Source: Polytrichum commune
Taxonomy: Eukaryota; Streptophyta; Polytrichopsida; Polytrichales; Polytrichaceae
DNA: 64,000 nt
Assembly (NCBI GenBank): GCA_950295325.1
Contig: OX485806.1
Coordinates: forward strand, 41,356,001 to 41,420,000
Reading direction: 5' to 3'
The notes under the pieces are model-generated. The model ran no database searches, was not told the origin of the DNA, and worked only from the letters and a program-made list of their open reading frames with translations. This document shows, one piece after another, positions 36,467-48,346 of the stretch. Every line of letters starts with the position of its first letter. Within the stretch, counting starts at the first letter, position 1. The translations under genes and the position numbers were made by a program.

Positions 36467-37968
36467 GATTTTATTATTATTATTCTTATTTTTTTCTAAA
36501 TCACATGTTTAATGTATTTTGTCATCATGCTTAAAAACAATTTGTATTTTAGTTTTGCACCATTTTTCTTGCAGTTATCCCTCCTGAGCCCCGCATGGGA
36601 ACTAGGTGCCGGTGTAGCGTATTTGTACCTCTTCAATGAAATCTCTCTTCACTTGACTCAGAAAATGAAATAAAAGCAAAGAATCATAAAGTCAACTACA
36701 TAGCAAATACATGATGATGAAGTTCAGTAGGTGTATTTGAATGTTGGATGCATTTGTGATGGTGTCCTTGTTAGGTTGCATTGTGTCATCGTAATAATAA
36801 CAATTATTATAATGAAAATGTAAGTTGATGATTGAAAGTAACTAGGTAGGCCAAGACTTATGGTTCAAAACATTAGTTTGTGGAACTTGATTTTGGACCG
36901 AAACTTGAACTTGGGTGATGTATTATCTTGAATCATGACTGCCAAGATTTTATTGGAAAGTGTCACATGAGGGTCGCTTCATTGTTTTCATACTTTGGAC
37001 TTGGACCCTTGTGTAGACTCCTTGGGTCCAAACTTTTGCTCTCAACCAATATTATTGCTTGATTAGAGTTCGTCGGTTTTGGACCCTAATGTAAACCCAT
37101 CCTTCTTTCCTTGTGGATGTTAGTTGCGAGCTCTTCTACATGTAATTTGAGATGTTTCTGACTACTGACTACCTATATAGTCCATTGTTTTCTAGTGCAA
37201 ATTATTCAACTTTAATATGATCGTCAATGTTGAGAGCCAACTTATTAAACGTGGGTCCTTCACACTCAAGTTTGATATATTTAATATAGTGTGGCATTAA
37301 AATTAGTGTGCCTTGTGGACCACATTTATATTCAAACTCTTCAAAATTGATGTGTTGTCTTGTTACAAATTATTGAAGTAGGTTGTCTTCATGCCACGTT
37401 TTATCTTGTCCACACCATTTGTCATTATATATTAACCCACATTATCTACGTTCATGGTTAATCATGTGGTCCACGATAAAAAAACATTAGTGAGAAAAAA
37501 TGTTACTAAGAAAATAACGTGACCCCAAAATAAATAGTCTAATGTTCATTGTCATGGTTTGATATTGAGAAGTGTGGCCCACACCAAGTTAGACATCTAC
37601 ATGGTGTAATTAGACGGATCAAGATTCTAAGCTCTAAAGGGGCTCAAATGGGTCCATTTGGGTAACATCCCTGATACAAATTTAAGGTCAAGCAAAAAAA
37701 TCCTTGAGCCAAGTCACATCAATTCTTGGTCACTTGACTTAGATTTTCATGGTCACGTGGAGCTTCCTACTAGTCCAAGATACTATTCATTTTGTGGAAT
37801 AAGTTACTCGATGCAAAGGCCAACAATCAACAATCTTGACTGCAAATCCATGGGTCAAGATGACCAATGTGTTGGCCCTCGAGATGAAGGCGAAATGGGC
37901 AACTTGCATGTTATTAGACTTTCTTGATGCTCATTGAGGAGTCGGCTTGTATTTCATGTTATATTATA
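36467..37968. other. Intergenic, with R1 repeat copy 2
   Basis: No gene recognised. 37270-37470 is the second copy of the R1 repeat, inverted relative to 22865-23040. The rest is AT-rich. Confidence 0.45.
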
Positions 37969-38206
37969 CAGTCTAACCTTGATAATATCACACCATCCGT
38001 TTCACCATAAAGTGTGATATAAACAAGGTGTGACATATTTGATAATGTCACATTTTGAAGATTTGTGCATAATGTGATATTATCAAAAAAAAAAAGGTAG
38101 AAAATCAAAATGAAATTATAATGTAAAAAAAAAAAAACAAACACAAGACTTCAATGTTTTTGAATGTAAAATATAATTCAAAATTGTGAATAACAACATG
38201 AGCACA

Positions 38207-39283
38207 TCACAATGTGTCATTGAGATCAGGTAAAGACCTCTCACTAGAGACAAAGAAGCTTCTAATGTCACATTGTTTTAGTGATGTTAAATGTCCAACA
38301 CCAATTCTAATGAGTTTGTCATGGATGTTTTCCATTCCTAACAACTCATGAGTGTTGAAAATCTGAGAACCTTGGCTAGCCATAAAATTCAAAACATCTT
38401 TAGCATATTTTTGTGCATCGCTTAGCTTCACTACTTTAGACTCGTCACCATTGCTATCAACAATCAATGGGTCTTCTTCCATGGAATCAAGTACATGTTC
38501 GCCATCTTGCACTAATTGCACAAGCTCATCAGTAGAATATTCCACCTCAAAATCATCTTTACCTTCCATGTTTATGTACTCTAAAGGACTAAGCTTTTCT
38601 ATAGGCTTGCCTTCAACATCCAAACCCAAATTCAATGCGGCGATGAGATTGCCCAATTCCAAAGTTGCTTCCTCCATTTTGGACTTCATACGTTCATCAG
38701 AATTGTTGATATCTACATTCCACGCTGCAGGCAATATGGCAGACTTTCTCCAACAATTTCTAATGGTTTGATCATCTAATTCATGCCATGCCGCCACACA
38801 CCATAGCATTGCTTGAAATAGATCAACATTCAGTTTCCCCAAATCTTCATTTGAGTTATCAATTTGTTGCAAAGTCCAGGCAACAAGCTTGCGTTTATAG
38901 CACATTTTGAATGCTGCAATCACTCCTTGATCCAAAGGCTGAACAACTGAAGTCACATTTGGTGGAAGAAACAAGATAGTGATATGGGAGAGTACAAAAG
39001 CATTAAATCCATCTATAACTTTTTTGACCTCACCATGAATATCATGGCTTCCTACATTATCCATAATAATGCAAATTTTTCTATCTTGCAATGCCATTCT
39101 TCGGTTCTCACTCTTCACCCAATGTGTAAAAACATCACCATTCATCCAGGCTGAATTGTTAGAATAATAGTGTACTATACTATTTGGATCAAACTTCCGA
39201 GGAAAGCATCTGGGACGTGTTGATTTGTGAATGAAAACAAGCTTCAATCGCTCCTTCCCTGAGATATTAGTGCAAAGCCCCAA
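38207..39283 (-). CDS. Truncated Tigger (DDE_1) transposase
   Basis: An uninterrupted frame of about 358 codons encodes the DDE_1 catalytic region: GKERLKLVFIHKS, PRCF, IIMDNVGSHD (second catalytic Asp), ITILFLPPNVTSVVQPLDQG (third Asp in PLDQG) and IAAFKMCYKRKL, then a long acidic C-terminal tail ending at a natural stop. The CENP-B-type DNA-binding helices and the first catalytic Asp, expected upstream of GKER, are missing; the frame begins exactly where the deletion joins other element sequence near 39285. Family knowledge: DDE_1 enzymes of pogo/Tigger elements cut and paste into TA. As it stands the product would be inactive. The start codon is not defined (the first Met-like codon is TTG). 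Confidence 0.8.
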   Translation of the reverse strand: MGLCTNISGKERLKLVFIHKSTRPRCFPRKFDPNSIVHYYSNNSAWMNGDVFTHWVKSENRRMALQDRKICIIMDNVGSHDIHGEVKKVIDGFNAFVLSHITILFLPPNVTSVVQPLDQGVIAAFKMCYKRKLVAWTLQQIDNSNEDLGKLNVDLFQAMLWCVAAWHELDDQTIRNCWRKSAILPAAWNVDINNSDERMKSKMEEATLELGNLIAALNLGLDVEGKPIEKLSPLEYINMEGKDDFEVEYSTDELVQLVQDGEHVLDSMEEDPLIVDSNGDESKVVKLSDAQKYAKDVLNFMASQGSQIFNTHELLGMENIHDKLIRIGVGHLTSLKQCDIRSFFVSSERSLPDLNDTL

Positions 39284-39299
39284 TGGTTCATTATATACC

Positions 39300-39425
39300 T
39301 AGGAGACTGTTTCTACTTATGAGCTTGACTAACCTACCTAGAAGACTGTTTCTACTTATGAGCTTGACTAACCTACCTAGAAGATTGTTTCTACTTATGA
39401 GCTTGACTAACTAATCTAGAAGATT
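39300..39425 (+). repeat. 39-bp tandem repeat in Tigger element 1
   Basis: About three units of the type CCTAGAAGANTGTTTCTACT followed by TATGAGCTTGACTAACCTA. The counterpart in element 2 is 40612-40750, with about one unit more. Confidence 0.8.
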
Positions 39426-40190
39426 GTTCCTAATTGAATGCCCACTTAGGATGAGCGGCTAACACTTATGATCTTACTAGATTCTCCTATGCGACTATTG
39501 ACTATAGAAACAGTGAAGACCGTGCCACATATCTTGAGATTTCTACATTGCAAACCAATTGAACTAATTTAGCTTAAGTCGACACTACTCTGTACCAGCT
39601 CAGCTAAACCGTAGAACTTAACATCCTAAATTACTTCACACAAGCTGAAACCCTCAAAGACACATAGGTGAACACATGTGATGGAAGGTGGGGTGCATAG
39701 AGGCCAAGAAGTCTTGGCAGCGCCGTCAAAGACAACACCTTTGAGTGCCGTGTATAGACAGCACCGTTCAGGGTTGGTGCACAGAGGCGGCTCATGACCC
39801 TTTGAATAACATTGCATTTATCACAGGGGTGGCTCATGACCCTTTTGGCTACTACAATATGTCCATCCAACCATCACATACAATCCATCCATATTTGATA
39901 TTATCACATTTACACTACGGATTTTGGAAAAAAATAGTGACATTAACAAGGGTGATAGGGATAATAACGAGGGAGTTTTACACTAAGAAAATCGGTTTCA
40001 AACTTTTAGGTGACAGTATCAAGGTGTCCCATTAACAAGGGTGACATTATCAAGGTTAGACTGTACACTAATGCTTGAGTTTGACCACTTGGCGCCACAC
40101 AAAAGGCTCCTTGACACAATGTCCCAAGCCCAAGATTCATAACTCCCAAGATTTAAGGTGGCTTTCCAAGAGTTTGGGACCTACTAGGTA

Positions 40191-41391
40191 CAGTTTAACC
40201 TTGATAATATCACACCATCCGTTTCACCATAAAGTGTGATATAAACAAGGTGTGACATATTTGATAATGTCACATTTTGAAGATTTGTGCATAATGTGAT
40301 ATTATCAAAAAAAAAAAGGTAGAAAATCAAAATGAAATTACAATGTAAAAAAAAAAAAAAAAACAAACACAAGACTTCAATGTTTTTGAATGTAAAATAT
40401 AATTCAAAATTGTGAATAACAACATGAGCACATCACAATGTGTCATTGAGATCAGCCAATCACTAGCTTCCAATGTAGCAACAACAACAAAAACAACAAC
40501 ACAACGAAGAACACCTGCACTGCATGAAGAAACACAAGCCTATGATAGAAAGTGTGCATTTAAATTCCAAATGAACAATGGTTCATTATATACAAGTGAG
40601 CTCGACCATGAGCTTGACTAACCTACCTAGGAGACTGTTTCTACTTATGAGCTTGACTAACCTACCTAGAAGATTGTTTCTACTTATGAGCTTGACTAAC
40701 CTACCTAGAAGATTGTTTCTACTTATGAGCTTGACTAACTAATCTAGAAGATTGTTCCTAATTGAATGCCCACTTAGGATGAGCGGCTAACACTTATGAT
40801 CTTACTAGATTCTCCTATGCGACTATTGACTATAGAAACAGTGAAGACCGTGCCACATATCTTGAGATTTCTACATTGCAAACCAATTGAACTAATTTAG
40901 CTTAAGTCGACACTACTCTGTACCAGCTCAGCTAAACCGTAGAACTTAACATCCTAAATTACTTCACACAAGCTGAAACCCTCAAAGACACATAGGTGAA
41001 CACATGTGACGGAAGGTGGGGTGCATAGATGCCAAGAAGTCTTGGCAGCGCCGTCAAAGACAACACCTTTGAGTGCCGTGTATAGACAGCACCGTTCAGG
41101 GTTGGTGCACAGAGGCGGCTCATGACCCTTTGAATAACATTGCATTTATCACAGGGGTGGCTCATGACCCTTTTGGCTACTACAATATGTCCATCCAACC
41201 ATCACATACAATCCATCCATATTTGATATTATCACATTTACACTACGGATTTTGGAAAAAAATAGTGACATTAACAAGGGTGATAGGGATAATAACGAGG
41301 GAGTTTTACACTAAGAAAATCGGTTTCAAACTTTTAGGTGACAATATCAAGGTGTCCCATTAACAAGGGTGACATTATCAAGGTTAGACTG
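40191..41391. mobile_element. Tigger/pogo element 2, transposase-less
   Basis: Ends CAGTTTAACCTTGATAAT and its inverse are flanked by TA (40189-40190 and 41392-41393). The 1201-bp copy matches element 1 almost base for base at both sides (40191-40455 and about 40625-41391). Instead of the transposase it has a different 160-bp segment (40456-40615) containing CAACAACAACAAAAACAACA. Copy-number variation of the 39-bp repeat distinguishes the two. It would need transposase supplied by another copy. Confidence 0.85.
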
Positions 41392-41393
41392 TA

Positions 41394-44300
41394 GAGGCAC
41401 ATTAGAACAATTCCATTTTGAGGGGGGTGGCGGTCTTGGGTTACGAAATGCGTTCAAGGTTAATATTCCAAGTATAAAGTCCCAACCCCCGATGTACTTT
41501 AGTCCATTGAATTTCTTCTCGAAGACCGAATTCTTCTTGACTTTCCTCCCAATGTTTCTTTGCTTATCCTCTTACAAGGTTGTCACGTCATGTATGTGAG
41601 GGTCAAGGTCTCCAACACCCAACTCCAATGTGGCCAAAGCTACTCCTTGAACAACCACATTGATATGGTGGACCGTATCAAATTGTCAATAAACTAGGTG
41701 TTAAGTAAATCTAGACTTGTGCATGAATTTTGACAAAATATAATTGATTCTATGGATGGGTCTTATGATAGACATGGAAGAATCTAACCATAGATGTGTA
41801 CTACATCTCTTGTTATTACCACTTTTTGTTGAATGTACATTGTGTTAGATATTCAAAGCTTTATAATTAGGGTTTCACATCACATCACATCACAAATTTC
41901 TTCCTCCAAATGCTTTATATTATGCATATATCGAGGTTGTAGATGATATAACTCTTTGAATTATTATTTTTGGATAGTCATTGGTCTAGATTGACTTAAG
42001 GTATGTGGGTGTTCTTTGCAAACTTTTTAAGCTCAACACCTATATTTTTGGGTGTACAATTAGATGAGTATCAGAGAACAAACACCATAAAGACAATGCT
42101 CAAGAAAGATTAGACTATGCCTTCCAAGTTTATCAACTACTCCACGCTTACTAATGTGCACAATTGGGAGGACATACGTATTCAATTAAGAAATCAACCA
42201 ACATGCACTTCCCTTAACCATAACTAAACATTGGGAAATCCGATTTTGTTGATGCCTCGTCATTCATAGATTTGCTAATGTAACACAAGTTTGGTATGTA
42301 AATCTAATTGGTGGAAGTTGGAGAACATGAAACCTGAACTGAAAAAAAAACACCCACGTAACCTGAAAACTTATATGCAAAACACTCAATACAAGTTCCA
42401 CCTTGAATCCCGAAGTAGTTGCCAAATGTGAGCTGCATGCAGTGATTGGGGAGATTTTTGGGCATAATCGGTTGAGATCCTAATGTTTGCAAGTCCAACC
42501 GGTTATATGTTGACATCCTCCGGGTTTCCTTTATTAAATTAGGGCATAATCTATGAATTCCTCTAAAATGATCGGTGATTTTCCTGCAGTCTTGAACTTC
42601 AACCGGTTATTTCTCAAACTCAACCGGTTCATCTGTAACTAACTGCCGGTTCTCCCCGATCATTGGTTGCATGCAATTCGTGTAATTCATGAACATTCTT
42701 GGGGCTCTTTTATACACATAATGTGACCATGCCTAAAGCAGTGCAGAGACTTGATTGGTAGATAATGTCAAACCTTGGAACTTGGGACGCCGTGAGGCTC
42801 TTATAAGTCAGATAGTACCCTGACGACCATGTGGAGTAAGATGAAAGTGTTATATATATATATATCTGAGACCGGGACAAGGTCTAAGCCCTATAAACAG
42901 ATAACATGCTCATGATATTGTGTCAATGTGGATTGACATGAAGACCCCATGAAGACCACTGGGTCTTTGGTATCGTCACCTGAAATCATTCCTCTAAGCA
43001 TGCAAGCAAAGTTCACTGTTATATTATCTTCATCTTTGGTTGGTCTTATTACTAAGGGTGAGCTTCCCTGTAGGCCACTCACCTACAAGATTCTAGTGGG
43101 AATAAGGACAAATTCGCCCAAATGTAGATGGAGTTTGGTGGGGAAGGGTTCGTATTGTGCCAACTAAACTATTTTGTCTAATTAGTATGCCTACTATTTT
43201 TCAAAGTGTTGATTACAAATGTGTTCAAAATCAAACTAAAAGTCTATGTTCAAACTATGTTCATATTATACAAGAATTTATATGGGTCACTTTTGGGTCA
43301 AGGCCACGATTAGGAGTACCTATCCTAGTGCTTTTTTTATTTTTAAATGTCAATGAGTACTTAGGTATTTATAAAACATGTGGACCTCTTGTATCACATT
43401 CATGTTTTACACAAACATGATACAATCACTTATGTACATGAGACATTAGTATTATGACCTTTCAAACCTTGTACAATAGAAAAGCTTCATAGCTTAACAA
43501 CAATAATGTGATTGCTTTGAACTCGAACCACCCAACCATAGGAGCAAGACTATAAGATCTTTTCTCCTCCCTTGAGTTTTCTTTTATGCCAAAGGCAATA
43601 CTTTTGCTTTCTATGTCCAATTATAATAGAAGTATTCTATTCATGATTGTATTTTTGATTGTACTATGAATCGTCTATCTTTGGTTATGCTAAAACCATA
43701 TTCCATCTTTTGGCTCAATCACAATCATCTATTTGGAACTATCTAATTCCAACTTTATTCATTAATCTATTCTTCTAGGTGGAACCATGTCTAACTCCTA
43801 CTTGATTCATTCATCCATTCTTCTAGTTGGAAATGTCTAATTCGAACTTGATTTGTCTTTTCATTGTTAGTGTTCTTTTTAAATCCAATGAATAACATCC
43901 ATCCTTTGGGGGTTGTCTAACTCCAATCCATAGCTTCTAGTTGGACTTAATTGATATTCAAGTAAAGTTGCACTAAGTCCTTATCTAGAATTACAACATA
44001 ATGATTTTTGTCATAGGATCCTATGATAGAATTATACGGTAAGATCCTCCAATTGAGTATGAACAATTGATTATGATTATATTATAGCAGATTTTTTTAT
44101 TGCATTTTCACTATTCAACATTAACTTATATAGATTTAACAAAATAGACGTTTTATTTGTATATAATTCAATAACATCATATTCAAGTTATCACTAAGGA
44201 TCCACATATCTCCCATCAAATTTAGGTATGTTAGAATTGTATTGATGATTGAAGTGAAGCAACCAAAAAATCCAGAGTTTGAAAATTTGTCAAGATTTAC

Positions 44301-44829
44301 TTAAATTTAAGTTAGTTGTCTAAATTCAACACAAAGATCTTCCATTGAGTGTTGTCTAACTCCCATGCATATTCCTTCATAGGCTTTCTAGCCCTTGTGC
44401 ATCATTCTTTTTTGTGTTGTGTAACCCATTTTTTAATTTGAAGTTATTTGATTCCAAACACCATATGCTCACATGCTAAGTACAACAAAGTATGGTTAGT
44501 CATCATTTTGTATAATCAATTAATAAATCTCTTAATCAAGGTTTATCCAATCTTGTTCTAGTTGGAGTTTCAAAATTGTTCATTAAATAACAACAACCAA
44601 TGAGATTAAGAGTTATGAAAGCTAGAGATAAACCTAGGAGAATTGGGCTAGGGATCTATTAAGTCATGTGCAACAAAATATTATATATATATATGCCGAC
44701 TCTAGGGCGAAGCAAGCATAATTGAAGCACCTCTTTGCCCTCATGTTAATTCCCCCTTTTGGGTGTGGGCTCTATGTGTCGCATCCAAACAACGGTTGCT
44801 ACTAGGTCTGGTCATGTATTTTAAAGGCC
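41394..44829. other. Intergenic with repeat remnants
   Basis: No gene recognised. It contains a CACAT tract (41876-41892), the dispersed repeat R3 at 42236-42500, an AACCGGTT cluster (42498-42650), a (TA)n tract (42851-42864) and three degenerate ~57-bp units around TTCTTCTAGKTGGAA (43730-43860). Confidence 0.45.
42236..42500 (+). repeat. Dispersed repeat R3, copy 1
   Basis: ATCCGATTTTGTTGATGC, GATTTGCTAA, TCTAATTGGTGG and TTGGAGAACATGAAA recur in the same order at 63050-63210. Its last part (TTTTGGGCATAATCGGT...) also recurs at 50090-50130 inside the hAT element. Confidence 0.55.
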
Positions 44830-44950
44830 ATGACCATGTGGATTTGGTCACCCTGGGGCTAAGTAACTTTGTTGGTGGGTGTCGCGGTGTAATGTTTGTG
44901 AGGTTTTGGGTTCAAAACCTTGTGGTGGGTTTCCTCCAACACTAGGGATT
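44830..44950 (+). mobile_element. Possible tRNA-derived SINE fragment
   Basis: A B-box match (TTGGGTTCAAAACC, near 44908) has a weak A-box-like sequence about 50 nt upstream. No tail or target duplication was seen. Confidence 0.25.
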
Positions 44951-44961
44951 CTCGTTACCTT

Positions 44962-45290
44962 TAATTCTTATGTGGGATCAAACTTTGTGTATGTGGACCA
45001 AGTGAGCGTGTTTAGCAATAGTGGTGTGGATTGTTGTAAGTAGATGACGATGTGGGGGTGGCTGTGGGCAGAAGGTGAGTTTTTAAGGTTGTAGAGTAGG
45101 TAAATGGAGACAAGGATGTCAATAAAGATGTAGGTAGGGAGGGTTGGGTGGAGGAAGGATGGAGCGTGTTGTATGGCCATGAGCTCGGCTTGTAAGATGT
45201 TTTGTCATTTGGGTATGCATGTGCTAATTTGAGCCTCCTTGTGGAGGAAGAAGATTCCATATCCGGCATGATGGATAGTTTTGATTTGTA
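44962..45290 (-). pseudogene. LINE fragment: RNase H-like domain
   Basis: Minus-strand reading gives HHAGYGIFFLHKEAQ, a stop, QNILQAELMAIQHA and TYIFIDILVSIYLLYN, the order and spacing of RNase H1-type domains of plant LINEs (AEL with the catalytic Glu, FxD with Asp). A stop and frame change show decay. The coding strand is A/C-rich, like the plus-strand LINE pieces at 45600, 49300, 53200 and 55860. Confidence 0.45.
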
Positions 45291-45599
45291 AACTGAGCTG
45301 TTTGTGTATATGCTTTGGAGAGGTAGGTAATTTAGTGGGGATTAGTGTGGAATGGCATCATATGTGGATAAATGAAACTTATTTTTTGAGAATCCTTAAA
45401 GGCACCTTAGGGTACACTTACCTCTCCTCCAAAATATATACTACCGTATTTATTTCTAGGTATTCCACAAAACTAGGTGGAACATTACCCATCCCGTAGG
45501 TATATTTTGTAAGCCACGCTCTCACGCAATATTGTACAAGCTACATTGAGTGTACCCCCTTCCCCCTCGACTGACTGATCAATTTTCATCCTTTGAGTT

Positions 45600-46112
45600 T
45601 CCACAAAGAACATGCAACTGTCAAACCAAATTATGTCCAAATGCATAATCGGAGCCCCAAACCACACTCAAACACCTATATCACCCTCCCCCACATTCAC
45701 AACCCAACTCATTGAATTCACATATTGTCACGACAAATACCCGGACCAAGCCCTCACACACAAACTTACTAAATACAACCCATTCATTAACACTATACAA
45801 ACCAATGGATGGAAAACCAACACCCTAATCACCATCACAACTGGAGTAAGAGGGGGCCATACACGAACACTCCATCAAAAAACTAACTAATCTAAAAATC
45901 CCAAAAGAAGCCATTAAAACTCTCATGAAAAAACATTTACCAAAATGCCATCAAATACCTCACTTATCTAGTCCTAAACAAAAGAAAACTTGAAAACAAA
46001 CAAACACCCCTCCCACCCCCCCAGTAAACTAGAAATCTTAGTACTACACCAAAGCCCACCTCCTAGGAGGCATAACACCTTATGTTGCATCATGGATTAC
46101 CGTGACCAACAT
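45600..46112 (+). pseudogene. LINE C-terminal fragment, endonuclease-like, copy 1
   Basis: The frame from 45612 reads LIEFTYCHDKYPDQAL, KLTKYNPFINTIQTNGWK and LITITTGVRG. After frame changes near 45850 and 45930 it continues EHSIKKLTNLKIPKEAIK and NAIKYLTYLVLNKRKLEN to a stop near 46027. The pattern (acidic residue in an EFTY strand, then K..KY, then a ITxGxRG strand) resembles the restriction-like endonuclease of R2-type LINEs; this is inference. A 3' tail follows and is interrupted by a MITE at 46115. The same protein end occurs at 55860-56345. Confidence 0.45.
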
Positions 46113-46114
46113 TA

Positions 46115-46499
46115 GGGCCGATTCACACTATGCCCAAGTCGAGAGGAGAAGTGTCACTTTTCTGGACCAAACTGTGTCAAGAGGAGAAGCCTATGGGTTG
46201 AAAAAAGTATATTAAAATAATCCACTGTCATATTTTGAATATTTTAATGAAAAAAAAGTTCGGCCTCTCGATGGAAGTTTGGGTCGAGCATTTTGCTCGA
46301 CCCAAACTTTGCTCGAGAGGCCGAACTCTTGGCGCCATAACTTCCTAAAAGTGCTGCCACCTAGGCTCTTTTGGAGGCGACGTCCTTTGGACTTCGGCCT
46401 CTAGTGTGAAGGCTGAGAGGACGGACTTTGGACATTTCTGCATTTTCATTGGTTCAAACGCTTCTCCTCTCGAAGTTTGGCCATAGTGTGAATTGGCCC
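46115..46499. mobile_element. MITE with TTA duplication, Harbinger-like
   Basis: Ends GGGCCGATTCACACTATG and the reversed right end GGGCCAATTCACACTATGGC match over about 38 bp and are flanked by TTA (46112-46114 and 46500-46502). The 385-bp element has no coding. The sequence on either side joins to match the uninterrupted paralogue near 56447-56490, confirming a real insertion. It contains a strong internal hairpin at 46259-46328. Confidence 0.8.
46259..46328. repeat. Hairpin, 32-bp stem, inside the MITE
   Basis: GTTCGGCCTCTCGA begins the left arm and its inverse ends the right arm. The inner arm AGTTTGGGTCGAGC also pairs. The stem has three or four mismatches and a 5-6 nt loop. Confidence 0.8.
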
Positions 46500-46502
46500 T
46501 TA

Positions 46503-48021
46503 GGCCAACGGGCTCACATTCACGCCGGTACATAAATGCGGACGTTACTTTTTCTTTTCTTTTTCTTTTCCTTTGAGTATTTATAAGATTTTGTTGAGCA
46601 AGATCCACTGTGATGTGCAAGTACCTCTAATTTTGCTTTGATTGGCTAAAACTTGAGTTACATAACATGTTTGAAGCTGAAAAAAACCATCATAGCAATA
46701 TCCTTATTACTTGCCACACTTAGTGATATATCGTAACAAAAGTTAATTTGAGAAAGATTGTACTTATACAGATAGTGAATGGTTAAGTGAGATCAGAATT
46801 CTTATAGGGAATCTTTCCATACATGTCACATGAGGACGAAAACCAATAAACGATTTATTTCCTTTAAACAAATAACCTATCTAAAAAGCCTTGCCACCGA
46901 GCCATGTTTTGGTCGCCTGGTCCCTTAGGTGTTAGGGAAGAAAGTCTTGATTAGGTACTCATAATTAGGCATACAAGTGTACATCGATTACTTCTTGGAG
47001 GTGTAGCCTCTTCTAATGTGCATACATTTTCTTCCAGGAGAAGAGCCCTAGTTGATTAGCAAATCATGTATGATTCCATTGCGATAAGAATCAAGGTGAC
47101 AAAGTGTTAATTCATGACACATTTAAAGAGCATAGTCGGCATTTTTCTAAGTAGTCATATAGGCGTGCACAAAGTGGTTAGTGTTTAGCATTGTCATTCT
47201 ATTTCTTCTAATTAATAACTTGCCGTTGTATTGAGCATTACAAAATTTGAATTTAGCAGTAGTTTTTGGAGAATGTCAAATTTATTAACACTCAAAAGTA
47301 GGTATTTGAATAAGGCATGTCTAGGTTTTAGAAAAAGAATTTCTCTGAGCCACAATTTCCCCCCAAATGATCATGTGATTATAATGGATGTGCCTGATTT
47401 GGATATGATTCTCTCTACACCCACTTTTAGTAAGATGTGAAACACACAATTAGTACAAAATAATTAGCAAATCCAAATTGTGTATGTAGTCATTTGCCTC
47501 ATAATTTTTGGAACTCGTGTGAATACCTTATTCATTATCAAAGTAAAAATTCTCATGAAGTGGTCATATAGGTCCCCTCCAAGTATGTTGACTCTTGAGC
47601 CTATAATGGCAAGCATATTTTGAGCAAGTAGACCAATCTCTTTTGAATACACACCTTTTCGGTGTCCGTTCTTACATCTGTGCCTAACCACATAGCACTC
47701 AAATATGGGTTACCAAAATAATTGCAAATTATCACTTGTCAAAAGCTTTAGTGTTTTAAGGGTGTGTTTCCATGTAGGCCACTCACCCATTTTATTCTAG
47801 ATAATAGTGGGTTGGAGGTGTTCACAAGCTACCAAACAACCACATTTTGGTAGCGTACTAGAACGTGGAGGACCGAGGATATGGGCCTCTAAGATGCACC
47901 CACTAAAGCACTTTTAACCTACAAGTGTTGGTCACTAAAGGAGTGCGATCTAGACCTCCATCCTTGGTAACATGGAGGAGGAGGTTAGTACATGGGCCTA
48001 GATTTGAGAAGATGAGAGTAG
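46503..48021. other. Intergenic, with inverted R2 MITE copy
   Basis: No gene recognised. 47463-47700 is a partial R2 copy in minus orientation (GCAAATCCAAATTG, CAGACCAATCTCTTTTGAA-like, GCACTCAAATA). A TTTTC-rich tract lies at 46550-46570. Confidence 0.45.
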
Positions 48022-48346
48022 CTACACAAAATATGATATTTAGTGTTTGATTAGATTTAGTGTTGTTACCACCCTACAATGCTCAACACTAATCTTCAAT
48101 TCTTTGACAATTAGTGTTAGACATAAATGTGCCGCTACCTTCCCTACTGCCACCTCCCTTATTATATCCTTTTTTTTCATATCCTTACTAACACTAAATT
48201 GAAACACATAACTTCCACATATTACCATAGTTGCTATTTTGTGTTTGAGTTTACATTTTATGTTACTTACTTTCATAGGGTTATTAATATTTAGTGTATG
48301 CGTTCGTATTTAGTGTATTAAACACTAAATATCATATTTTGTGTAG
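48022..48346. mobile_element. MITE with CTACACAAAATATG ends
   Basis: Left CTACACAAAATATGATATTT and the reversed right end are the same 27-bp sequence (CTACACAAAATATGATATTT plus AGTGTTT). The 325-bp unit is non-coding and related to 2415-2626 and the end at 63755. The target duplication is unclear. Confidence 0.65.

Larger units (their letters stand above)
37969..40063 (-). mobile_element. Tigger/pogo element 1
   Basis: Ends CAGTCTAACCTTGATAAT and its inverted copy (about 24 bp, one mismatch) are flanked by TA (37967-37968 and 40064-40065), as expected for the pogo/Tigger group. The 2095-bp element carries a truncated transposase on the minus strand (38207-39283), tandem 39-bp units after it and a long shared 3' part. 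It is very similar to element 2 at 40191, which points to recent activity. Confidence 0.85.

Noticed and set aside
39300-39425. CRISPR-like 39-bp repeats
   Set aside because: They are contiguous tandem units inside a Tigger element without spacers.
45012-45269. 85-codon Ser/Thr/Pro-rich minus-strand protein
   Set aside because: Low-complexity alternate frame of the RNase H-like fragment.
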